The notes below the pieces were generated by a model. It worked only from the letters and a program-made list of their open reading frames with translations, did no database searches and had not been told where the DNA came from. Both the position numbers and the translations under genes were made by a program. Below, piece by piece: positions 1 through 5,255 of a stretch of 5,255 nucleotides of DNA. Source of the stretch: JBDTLH01 sp039934875 (GTDB taxonomy: Bacteria; Acidobacteriota; Terriglobia; Terriglobales; Acidobacteriaceae). The DNA lies in contig JBDTLH010000399.1 in assembly GCA_039934875.1 (NCBI GenBank), positions 1 through 5,255 of the forward strand, given 5' to 3'. Numbering within the stretch: the first letter of the stretch is position 1; each line of letters begins with the position of its first letter.

Positions 1-1094
1 CCGTCATCGGATGCGTGGCGCAGCAGGAGGGCGAGAAGATATTCGAGAAGGCGCCCTATGTTTCGCTGGTGGCGGGGTCTTCCTCTTATCGCAATCTGCC
101 GCAGATGCTGGTGCAGATCGAGGCGGGAAACGACCGCGTCACCGGGCTGGACGACCGCCAGACCGAAGACGCCTTCGATACCGAATTCACCGCGCGCACC
201 AACCCACATCGCGCCTACATCACCATTATCGAGGGCTGCGACAAGTTCTGCGCCTACTGCGTGGTGCCCTATACCCGCGGAAAAGAGCGCAGCCGCGCCT
301 CGGATAGCGTTCTCGAAGAGGCGCAACGCATTGCGGCCATGGGTTATTCCGAGATCCAACTGCTGGGGCAAAACGTTAACTCATATCTTGATCCTTCGGA
401 GAAGATGACGTTTGCCGAGTTGCTGAACGCGGTCGGCGAAGTGCCGGGTATTCGCCGTGTGCGCTTCACCACCTCGCATCCGCGCGACTTCACCAAAGAT
501 ATCGTCGAGGTGATCGAAGCGAATCCCAACCTGTGCAGCCATGTGCATCTGCCGGTGCAGAGCGGATCGAGCGAGGTGCTGCGCTTGATGTCGCGCCTCT
601 ACACCCGCGAGCAGTATCTCGAACGCATTGGCTGGGTGCAGGCGGCGAAGCGCCATATCAGCCTGACCACGGACATCATCGTCGGCTTTCCGGGCGAGAC
701 CGACCACGATTTTGAGCAGACTATATCTTTGCTGGATGAAGTGGGCTACGACGGCGTATTCTCATTCAAGTATTCGCCGCGCCCCAACACGCCGGCCATC
801 CACATGGCAGACAGCATCTCGGAAGAGATCAAGTCGGAGCGGCTGCAGATTTTGATGAACCGGCAGCGGGAGATTCAAAGAGAGAGCTATCGCAGGCACA
901 TGGGAGCAACCCTTCAAGTAATGGTAGAAGGAAAGAACGAGGCGCGCGGACAGATTATCGGGCGCAGCGAACAAAACGTGACCGTCAACTTCACGCCGGC
1001 TGCGCCCATCCATCCCGCAGTGCGAAGTTACGCCAACGTGAAGATCACGCAGACGTTTCCCAATAGCCTCGCGGGCGAACAGGTCATGAATTAA
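1..1094 (+). CDS. miaB: tRNA-2-methylthio-N6-dimethylallyladenosine synthase MiaB, 3' part
   Basis: Radical SAM methylthiotransferase that adds a methylthio group to N6-isopentenyladenosine at tRNA position 37 in the cytoplasm. The reading frame is open to the left edge (first full codon at 3), so this is the C-terminal 364 residues of a protein usually about 440-470 long. The codons at 3-32 read VIGCVAQQEG. Its Cys (12-14) matches the last of the three N-terminal Cys that hold the auxiliary iron-sulfur cluster, and the GTG at 15 is therefore internal, not a start. The radical SAM CxxxCxxC lies in GCDKFCAYC (Cys codons at 237, 249 and 258), followed by VVPYTRGKERSR and LLGQNVNSY, which are typical of MiaB rather than RimO or MtaB. 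A TRAM RNA-binding domain covers about 900-1070. It ends TAA, and the DUF151 gene follows after 15 bases, probably co-transcribed. Family assignment is firm; truncation is only due to the window edge. Confidence 0.95.
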   Translation, partial: VIGCVAQQEGEKIFEKAPYVSLVAGSSSYRNLPQMLVQIEAGNDRVTGLDDRQTEDAFDTEFTARTNPHRAYITIIEGCDKFCAYCVVPYTRGKERSRASDSVLEEAQRIAAMGYSEIQLLGQNVNSYLDPSEKMTFAELLNAVGEVPGIRRVRFTTSHPRDFTKDIVEVIEANPNLCSHVHLPVQSGSSEVLRLMSRLYTREQYLERIGWVQAAKRHISLTTDIIVGFPGETDHDFEQTISLLDEVGYDGVFSFKYSPRPNTPAIHMADSISEEIKSERLQILMNRQREIQRESYRRHMGATLQVMVEGKNEARGQIIGRSEQNVTVNFTPAAPIHPAVRSYANVKITQTFPNSLAGEQVMN

Positions 1095-1100
1095 AGGAGG
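1093..1100 (+). promoter_or_regulatory. Strong Shine-Dalgarno sequence for the DUF151 gene
   Basis: AAAGGAGG begins inside the miaB stop codon and lies 9 bases before the ATG at 1110. It closely complements the 3' end of 16S rRNA. It favours the ATG at 1110 over the second in-frame ATG at 1122. Its overlap with the miaB stop suggests that ribosomes ending miaB can re-initiate on the next gene. Confidence 0.8.
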
Positions 1101-1109
1101 AGGTCGCGC

Positions 1110-1595
1110 ATGGAAGTCGAAATGAAGATCCGGGGGCTGATGATGGACCCGGTCACCAACATGCCGATCATCGTCCTGCGCGAGGCGGGCGGAGAATCGG
1201 TGCTGCCCATATGGGTCGGCATCTTCGAGGCCAATGCGATCGCCTTCGAGATCGAGAAGGCGACGCCACCGCGTCCTATGACCCACGATCTGTTGCGCAA
1301 TATTGTGATGGGTTTCAATGCCACCGTGCAAAAAGTAGTGGTCACTGAGCTGCGTGATGATACTTTTTATGCCGTGATCTGGATGGAGCGGCAGGGAAGT
1401 TATATCAGCGTCGATTCCCGTCCCAGCGATGCGTTGGCACTGGCGCTGCGCACGGATTGCCCCATCTTCGTGAATGATTCCGTGCTCAAGAGCTCGAAGG
1501 TGGTGGCGATGGGGCAGGAGCGCGTCTCGGCTGACGACCTGAAACGCTGGCTGGAGAATCTGGGGGATGAAGATTTGGGCCGTTACAAGATGTGA
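1110..1595 (+). CDS. DUF151 / bifunctional nuclease (BFN) family protein
   Basis: A 161-residue cytoplasmic protein of the DUF151 family (Pfam BFN domain). Plant members are reported to have DNase and RNase activity; the bacterial role is poorly defined, so the nuclease name is inherited rather than shown here. The domain fills residues 1 to about 135. Family hallmarks are LPIWVGIFEANAIAFEIE (32-49), a PxRPMTHDLL segment (53-62), a YAVI strand (87-90) and DSRPSDALALALR (102-114). There is no UVR domain after it, only a short charged tail (residues 140-161) ending GRYKM. The start at 1110 is set by the AAAGGAGG site. It follows miaB at 15 bases on the same strand, so an operon is likely, although the two activities have no established link. 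No signal peptide or membrane segment is visible. Confidence 0.9.
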   Translation: MEVEMKIRGLMMDPVTNMPIIVLREAGGESVLPIWVGIFEANAIAFEIEKATPPRPMTHDLLRNIVMGFNATVQKVVVTELRDDTFYAVIWMERQGSYISVDSRPSDALALALRTDCPIFVNDSVLKSSKVVAMGQERVSADDLKRWLENLGDEDLGRYKM

Positions 1596-1604
1596 GGGAG
1601 TTCG

Positions 1605-1625
1605 CAGTTTACAGTTTACGGTTTA
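1605..1625. repeat. Left heptad array, three tandem 7-base units
   Basis: Three perfectly phased units read CAGTTTA, CAGTTTA and CGGTTTA. They begin 9 bases after the DUF151 stop codon. They are the reverse complement of the unit that makes up the array at 1654-1716, so the two arrays form an inverted pair around a spacer of 28 bases. The tract is AT-rich compared with the flanking genes and has no coding function. Confidence 0.85.
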
Positions 1626-1641
1626 CCCGCGGCGGGATTTT
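1626..1641 (+). terminator. Possible weak intrinsic terminator between the two repeat arrays
   Basis: CCCG-CGG-CGGG (1626-1636) can form a four-pair all-GC hairpin with a three-base loop, followed by A and TTTT (1638-1641). It lies about 30 bases after the DUF151 stop, where a terminator for the miaB-DUF151 unit would be expected. The stem is very short and the T-run is only four bases, so this is a weak candidate. It shares bases 1626-1627 with the longer fold-back, so the two structures partly compete. Confidence 0.2.
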
Positions 1642-1653
1642 CAAGGCCAGCTA

Positions 1654-1716
1654 TTAACCGTAGACCACGAACTGTGAACCGTGAACGGTAAACTGTGAGC
1701 TATAAACTGTGAACCC
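1654..1716. repeat. Right heptad array, nine tandem degenerate 7-base units
   Basis: Nine units in unbroken 7-base phase: TTAACCG, TAGACCA, CGAACTG, TGAACCG, TGAACGG, TAAACTG, TGAGCTA, TAAACTG, TGAACCC. The working consensus is TRAACYG, with most changes being transitions. Orientation is opposite to the left array at 1605-1625. The last unit and the final base of the eighth extend into the small unknown gene, whose GTG start is at 1709-1711. The degeneracy suggests an old array rather than a fresh expansion. Confidence 0.85.
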
Positions 1717-2026
1717 AAGACCCGATCCCGCCGAACAACTGCAAGCCCTCTACGTCGCCGGATTCGATCTCGAAATTTTCGAACGCTATCCCAAGGCGAT
1801 CGCCATTGTGCGCGGAGAGTGCATCGCGTTGCTTGTGCCCGGTCCCGATGGGCTGCAAACTCTCGGCACCCCGGGATGGAAGATCGGTACGGAACTTGCG
1901 GTGCTTACTACTGTGGAAGGCAGGCAGGTCTTCCAGTTCAAGCAGCAAATACTCGAAGCGACAGAAGAACGCAGGTATGCGCTCGCCGCCTTCCGCGAAG
2001 ACCTCCTGCGCACAATCCGCAACTAA
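1709..2026 (+). CDS. Small conserved-looking protein of unknown function
   Basis: Encodes 105 residues, and I do not recognise a named family. The start is GTG at 1709, the first possible start after an in-frame TAA at 1703-1705. The N-terminal DPAEQLQALYVAGFDLEIFERYP (residues 6-28) reads like a genuine amphipathic helical segment. It is followed by a strand-rich stretch with AIAIVRGECIALL (31-43), PGWKIG (55-60) and VFQFKQQILEAT (74-85), and a charged C-terminal helix. There is no signal peptide, membrane span or Cys motif, so a small cytoplasmic protein is likely. The start codon sits inside the heptad repeat and no Shine-Dalgarno sequence precedes it. It is 113 bases after the DUF151 gene and 74 bases before the GH3 gene, on the same strand. 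It could be a lineage-specific orphan; the reading frame looks real, but the exact start is uncertain. Confidence 0.65.
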   Translation: MNPRPDPAEQLQALYVAGFDLEIFERYPKAIAIVRGECIALLVPGPDGLQTLGTPGWKIGTELAVLTTVEGRQVFQFKQQILEATEERRYALAAFREDLLRTIRN

Positions 2027-2031
2027 ACCGA

Positions 2032-2060
2032 TTTACCAGAGGACGTTGGCGGGGTATGAT
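2032..2060 (+). promoter_or_regulatory. Sigma-70-like promoter for the GH3 gene
   Basis: TTTACC (2032-2037, four of six matches to TTGACA) and TATGAT (2055-2060, five of six matches to TATAAT) are separated by exactly 17 bases. They lie in the gap between the small unknown gene and the GH3 gene. Transcription would start near 2067 and leave a leader of about 34 bases before the ATG at 2101. The match was made by eye and is not proof of activity. Confidence 0.45.
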
Positions 2061-2100
2061 AATCGGGAACTTCGATTGAACGGATGCTCCGCGCAACCAT

Positions 2101-4299
2101 ATGAAAAATTCTCAGCATTTCGCTCTGGCAGTAATACTCCTAGGCTGTGTCGTGTTCCAATCTGCGTTTGCACAGACGAATCAGCCACAGAACCTTCCGT
2201 GGATGAAAACGGATGCGGGCCACACGCCTGATCAGCGCGCGGAGATGGTGCTCAAAGAACTCACGCTGGACGAGAAGATAGATTTAATGCACGGACAAGG
2301 AATGCCGGGCTGGCCCACGCACATGCCGCGAGAGAACCAGGGCAACGGGGGTGCGGGATTTGTGCTCGGCATTCCGCGGCTGGGTATTCCTCCCATCTAT
2401 ATGAGCGACGCCGCGTATGGGGTCCGCAGCAGCGCCGAAAACGGTCGCTACTCAACCGCGCTGCCCTCCAATATCTCATCGGCGGCGAGCTGGGACCCGC
2501 GCGCTGCTTGCGCATACGGCGCGCTCATCGGACGTGAGCTGCGCGCCCAGGGCTACAACATGTCATTGGGCGGGGGCGTCAATCTAACCCGCGATCCCCG
2601 CAACGGCCGCACCTTTGAGTACATGGGAGAAGACCCCATTCTCGCGGGAACGATGGTCGGCAACCGCATTAAATGCGAGCAGGCGCAGCATGTAATCGGC
2701 GATATCAAGCATTATGTCCTCAACGATCAAGAGAGCGGGCGCGAAGAGGTCAATGCCGCCATTAGCGAGCGCGCTTTGCGTGAGACTGATTTGCTGGCGT
2801 TTGAGATCGGGATCGAGACCGGACACCCCGCGGCCGTGATGTGCTCCTACAACGCGATCAACGGAGACTATGCCTGCGAGAACAAACATCTGTTGACCGA
2901 CGTGCTCAAAGACGATTGGAAGTTTCCCGGCTTTGTCCTCTCCGACTGGGGCGGGACACACAGTACGGTGAAAGCGTCCGCCGCCGGACTCGACAATGAA
3001 GAGCCGCTCGATGAATTTTACGGCGCCAAGCTCAGGCAGGCGGTGCAAGCGGGCAAGGTCCCAATCTCCGAACTGGACGGCCACGTGCGCCGCATTCTGC
3101 GCTCTGAATTCGCCAGCGGGATCATAGATTTTCCGATCCAGAAAAGCGTAGTGAATGTGGATGCCGGATTCGAAACCGCGCGTCGCATCGCCGAGCAGAG
3201 CATGGTGTTGCTCAAGAACGACAATCATGCGCTGCCGCTTGATCGCAACAAAATCCACTCCATCGCCATCATCGGCCCTCACGCCGATACTGGTATGATC
3301 TCTGGCGCGGGCTCCGCGCAGGTGGACCCACAGGGCGCCACCGCAAACAAGTGGCAGGCCCAGGTGTGGTTTCCGACTTCTCCATTGAAGGCAGTGAGCG
3401 CGAGGGCTCCCGGCGTGAACGTGAAGTTCGACGCGGGCAGCGATCCGGCATCCGCCGCCGCACTCGCCGCGCAGTCGGATATCGCGATCGTGTTCGCCTA
3501 TCAATGGACCAGCGAAGGCATGGACCTGCCCAACCTTTCTCTTCCAGATAATCAGGATGCGCTGATCGAGCGCGTGGCCGCCGCGAACCCGCGCACCATC
3601 GTTGTACTCGAGACCGGCACCGCCGTGACCATGCCCTGGATTGACAACGTGCAAGGCGTGCTGGAGGCGTGGTATGGCGGCAGCAAGGGGGCTGACGCGG
3701 TCGCCAACATTCTCTTCGGGGATGTGACTCCAAGCGCGAAGTTGCCCATGACCTTCCCCCGCAGCGAGGCCGACCTGCCGCACCCGCAAATGACCATTCC
3801 CTCTGCGCAAGAGCTGGGTAAGGCAGCCGTGATGCGGACCGGCGAAGCCAAGCCAACCTTCACCGTGCGTTATACCGAGGGACTAAAGGTCGGCTACAAG
3901 TGGTATGACGCCGAGCACAAGCCGGTGCTCTTTCCCTTTGGCTACGGCCTCTCTTACACCACCTATCAATATTCCGATCTGAAAGTGGACTCGTTCGCGC
4001 CCTCCGTAATTAGCTTTAAGCTAACCAACGCCGGCAGCCGCCCCGGAGACGAGATCGCCGAAATCTACGCCGCACTCCCTCCCAGCGCGGGCGAGCCCCC
4101 CAAGCGATTGGTGGGATGGAGCAAGGTGCACCTCGAAGCCGGCGAGAGCAAGAATGTCAGCGTCACTAGTCCCGCGAAATATCTCTCGATCTATAATGAA
4201 GCGCAAACAAAATGGGAGCTGGTCCCCGGCAGCTACACATTCATGGTCGGAGGATCATCGCAGGACCTGCCGCTGCACCAGGCAGTCACCTTCCAGTAA
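2101..4299 (+). CDS. Secreted glycoside hydrolase family 3 beta-glucosidase-type enzyme
   Basis: Retaining GH3 exo-glycosidase, 732 residues, a usual length for the three-domain type. Residues 1-24 form a Sec signal peptide with a hydrophobic core and an AFA|Q cleavage site, so it acts in the periplasm or outside. The N-terminal barrel has GGGVNLTRDPRNGRTFEYMGEDP (156-178) and the substrate-binding KH in IKHYVLNDQ (202-210). The nucleophile is Asp282 in VLSDWGG. The alpha/beta domain (about 365-560) carries the likely acid/base Glu472 in TSEGMD. A fibronectin III-like domain closes the protein (about 630-730). There is no PA14 insertion. Beta-glucosidase is the likeliest activity, but GH3 also includes xylosidases and others, so the substrate is open. 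The usual DGP near residue 103 reads DAA. ATG 2101 is the first start after an in-frame stop at 2077, with no clear Shine-Dalgarno. It converges on the GNAT gene, one base away. Confidence 0.93.
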   Translation: MKNSQHFALAVILLGCVVFQSAFAQTNQPQNLPWMKTDAGHTPDQRAEMVLKELTLDEKIDLMHGQGMPGWPTHMPRENQGNGGAGFVLGIPRLGIPPIYMSDAAYGVRSSAENGRYSTALPSNISSAASWDPRAACAYGALIGRELRAQGYNMSLGGGVNLTRDPRNGRTFEYMGEDPILAGTMVGNRIKCEQAQHVIGDIKHYVLNDQESGREEVNAAISERALRETDLLAFEIGIETGHPAAVMCSYNAINGDYACENKHLLTDVLKDDWKFPGFVLSDWGGTHSTVKASAAGLDNEEPLDEFYGAKLRQAVQAGKVPISELDGHVRRILRSEFASGIIDFPIQKSVVNVDAGFETARRIAEQSMVLLKNDNHALPLDRNKIHSIAIIGPHADTGMISGAGSAQVDPQGATANKWQAQVWFPTSPLKAVSARAPGVNVKFDAGSDPASAAALAAQSDIAIVFAYQWTSEGMDLPNLSLPDNQDALIERVAAANPRTIVVLETGTAVTMPWIDNVQGVLEAWYGGSKGADAVANILFGDVTPSAKLPMTFPRSEADLPHPQMTIPSAQELGKAAVMRTGEAKPTFTVRYTEGLKVGYKWYDAEHKPVLFPFGYGLSYTTYQYSDLKVDSFAPSVISFKLTNAGSRPGDEIAEIYAALPPSAGEPPKRLVGWSKVHLEAGESKNVSVTSPAKYLSIYNEAQTKWELVPGSYTFMVGGSSQDLPLHQAVTFQ

Positions 4300-4300
4300 T

Positions 4301-5074
4301 TCAGTGATCGCCGCTGCCGCCGTAGCTCCAGTCTTCGTCCCATCGGCCCAGCCCGAACTCGCCCGAACCGTCCTCCAGCACGCGATGCCGCAAGATTGAC
4401 AGCCCCTGTTCGAGCAGCGGGACCAAGTCTTCGCGCACCCTGCTATGCGTCGCCAAAGCCCGCGGATTGCCCTCTGCCTTCCACTGGTAAATCTCTCCCG
4501 GCACGATCACATTCTGCGTGATTTCATAATCGGGCAACTTGCCTTGCTTTTCATCCAGCAGTCCGGAGATGCGGCGTGACTTGACCCACCACTCCGCGAT
4601 CAGCCGATCAGTGGGCAGCCCGCCCTGCAGCGCAGAGTTCACCGAACCGTATTGATTGGGAACATAGCGTCGGACGATCGCTCCCAGCCGCTCGAAATTC
4701 AGGTGCGCGTTCTTGATCTCCAGCGGATCGAAGGTCCACTCCATCAGCTCAACGCCGCGGCGCAGCATGTCCTCGCGCTGCGCCAGCTTCATCCGCCTTC
4801 CCAATCCACGGTTGCGGTATGCGGGATCGACCGCCAGCATATGCGAATGAAAATACGCGTGTCCGTTGCGGTAGCCCGGTATCGCCAGCGCGAAGCCTAC
4901 CATCCGTTCGCCATCGAAGCTGCCGATGATCTGGCCCCCGATCTTCTTCGCCACGATAAACATGCGCGAGGGAATGATGTCCGACTCGTCATAGCCCCAC
5001 ACCATCTTCTGTATCTCGACGCAAGTTTCAAACTCATCCAGCCCGTGGCAGTCGCGGACCACAATCTCAGCCAT
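4301..5074 (-). CDS. GNAT-superfamily acyltransferase with long C-terminal extension
   Basis: A 257-residue predicted acyl-CoA-dependent N-acyltransferase. The GNAT fold spans about residues 1-150. HSHMLAVDPAYRNRGLGRRM (76-95) holds the strand before motif A and the RNRGLG pyrophosphate loop that binds acyl-CoA. LNFERLGA (125-132) matches the later GNAT helix. The remaining 105 residues, with LPTDRLIAEWW (153-163), resemble the long GNATs grouped as 'predicted acetyltransferase' (COG3375 type, from memory). Some relatives of that kind have been linked to N-succinylation of D-amino acids, but no racemase or hydrolase partner is in view, so the substrate is unknown. I chose the ATG at 5074, which overlaps the mazG stop by 8 bases and has a Shine-Dalgarno. 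An ATG at 5122 would add 16 residues that overlap mazG and do not look conserved. It is probably in an operon with mazG. Confidence 0.85.
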   Translation of the reverse strand: MAEIVVRDCHGLDEFETCVEIQKMVWGYDESDIIPSRMFIVAKKIGGQIIGSFDGERMVGFALAIPGYRNGHAYFHSHMLAVDPAYRNRGLGRRMKLAQREDMLRRGVELMEWTFDPLEIKNAHLNFERLGAIVRRYVPNQYGSVNSALQGGLPTDRLIAEWWVKSRRISGLLDEKQGKLPDYEITQNVIVPGEIYQWKAEGNPRALATHSRVREDLVPLLEQGLSILRHRVLEDGSGEFGLGRWDEDWSYGGSGDH

Positions 5075-5255
5075 GCTGCTCCATCCCTTTTGCTCTCCTC
5101 CAAAGTTTGTCCATCTCCTCAACGCTCAAGTCATGGATCTCGCGTCCCGACTCCCACGCCGCGCGCTCCATGCTCGCGAACCTGCTACGGAACTTCGCAT
5201 TCGCGCCGCGCAGCGCCGTCTCCGAATCCACTTTAAGGTATCGCGCCAGGTTCAC
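5067..5255 (-). CDS. mazG: Nucleoside triphosphate pyrophosphohydrolase MazG, C-terminal end
   Basis: The last 62 codons of a MazG-type enzyme, which hydrolyses nucleoside triphosphates to monophosphates and pyrophosphate in the cytoplasm, clearing non-canonical nucleotides. The frame is open to the right edge and its first codon in view is GTG coding an internal Val, so the gene starts outside the window. VNLARYLKVDSETALRGAN (1-19) followed by KFRSRF (21-26) and the ending EEMDKLWRRAK match the C-terminal segment of the second MazG domain. The metal-binding EExxE/ExxD residues lie upstream, out of view. The TGA stop (5069-5067) overlaps the ATG of the GNAT gene by 8 bases. The assignment rests on a short tail, but the pattern is characteristic. 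Confidence 0.8.
   Translation of the reverse strand: MNLARYLKVDSETALRGANAKFRSRFASMERAAWESGREIHDLSVEEMDKLWRRAKGMEQHG
5079..5090 (-). promoter_or_regulatory. Ribosome binding site that fixes the GNAT start
   Basis: On the minus strand, AAAGGGA (5090-5084) lies 9 bases and GGAG (5082-5079) lies 4 bases before the ATG at 5074. Both sit inside the last codons of mazG. AAAGGGA has the better spacing. This supports the start at 5074 over the upstream ATG at 5122 and fits translational coupling with mazG. Confidence 0.5.

Larger units (their letters stand above)
1600..1714 (+). promoter_or_regulatory. Long imperfect fold-back formed by the inverted heptad arrays
   Basis: Bases 1600-1627 can pair with 1687-1714. 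Counting by eye over 28 positions gives 23 Watson-Crick pairs, 4 G-U pairs in RNA and one C-A mismatch, with a 59-base loop (1628-1686). The right strand of the stem contains the GTG start codon at 1709-1711, so the folded RNA would hide it. Because the arms are repeats, other 7-base-shifted pairings are possible, for example with the heptads at 1654-1681. A small hairpin ACCG-TGAA-CGGT (1678-1689) can also form. The pairing is seen in the sequence; a regulatory role is inference only. Confidence 0.4.

Noticed and set aside
15..17. GTG at 15 as the start of the first gene
   Set aside because: The in-frame codons before it continue the conserved MiaB segment with its iron-sulfur Cys, so the gene starts outside the window.
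762..1331. Minus-strand open frame of 189 codons across the miaB-DUF151 junction
   Set aside because: It is antisense to two well-supported genes, has no recognisable motif, and is typical of a GC-rich shadow frame.
1701..1706. TATAAA as a -10 element for the small unknown gene
   Set aside because: It is part of the repeat, has no -35 match at 16-18 bases upstream, and lies only 2 bases before the GTG start codon.
1605..1716. CRISPR array or telomere-like repeat
   Set aside because: There are no unique spacers and the unit is only 7 bases, which excludes CRISPR. The 7-base period recalls plant telomeres (TTTAGGG), but the unit sequence (CAGTTTA) is different and the array is internal and short.
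2584..3810. Long minus-strand open frame of 408 codons opposite the GH3 gene
   Set aside because: It lies wholly antisense to a GH3 gene with clear motifs. Its translation is rich in His, Arg and Gly with no recognisable domain, as expected for the opposite strand of a GC-rich gene.
4301..5122. Longer GNAT form starting at the ATG at 5122
   Set aside because: The extra 16 residues would overlap mazG by 56 bases and look like a shadow of mazG. The ATG at 5074 has a ribosome binding site and a coupling-type overlap.
4652..5236. Plus-strand open frame of 194 codons opposite the GNAT gene and mazG
   Set aside because: The minus-strand frames carry the GNAT acyl-CoA loop and the MazG tail. This plus-strand frame has no domain and unusual composition.

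Overview
The window looks like chromosomal DNA from a GC-rich, Gram-negative-type bacterium. The gene set and the style of the proteins best fit the Acidobacteriota (Terriglobia or Koribacter-like). That placement is an inference from recognisable families: a MiaB plus DUF151 pair, a mazG plus long GNAT pair, and a secreted GH3 glucosidase. No rRNA, tRNA, CRISPR, transposase or phage gene is visible.

Layout, left to right. (1) The 3' part of miaB (+), cut by the left edge. (2) A DUF151 'bifunctional nuclease' gene (+), 15 bases after miaB behind a strong Shine-Dalgarno sequence, so the two probably form an operon. (3) A roughly 110-base non-coding gap filled by an inverted pair of 7-base tandem repeat arrays. 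These could fold into a stem of about 28 positions, and the right array runs into the first codons of the next gene. (4) A 105-residue protein of unknown function (+). (5) A promoter-like site, then a full-length exported GH3 beta-glucosidase-type glycosidase (+) with both catalytic residues in place. (6) On the minus strand, converging on the GH3 gene with one base between the stop codons, a 257-residue GNAT-fold acyltransferase whose start overlaps the end of (7) mazG, cut by the right edge.

The genes do not form one pathway. miaB (tRNA modification) and mazG (nucleotide clean-up) are housekeeping. The GH3 enzyme is a sugar-scavenging exoenzyme with its own likely promoter. The GNAT protein is probably translationally coupled to mazG.

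No new multi-gene system is apparent. The least explained element is the heptad-repeat fold-back at about 1600-1716, where the repeat supplies the start codon of the small unknown gene and leaves no ordinary ribosome binding site.
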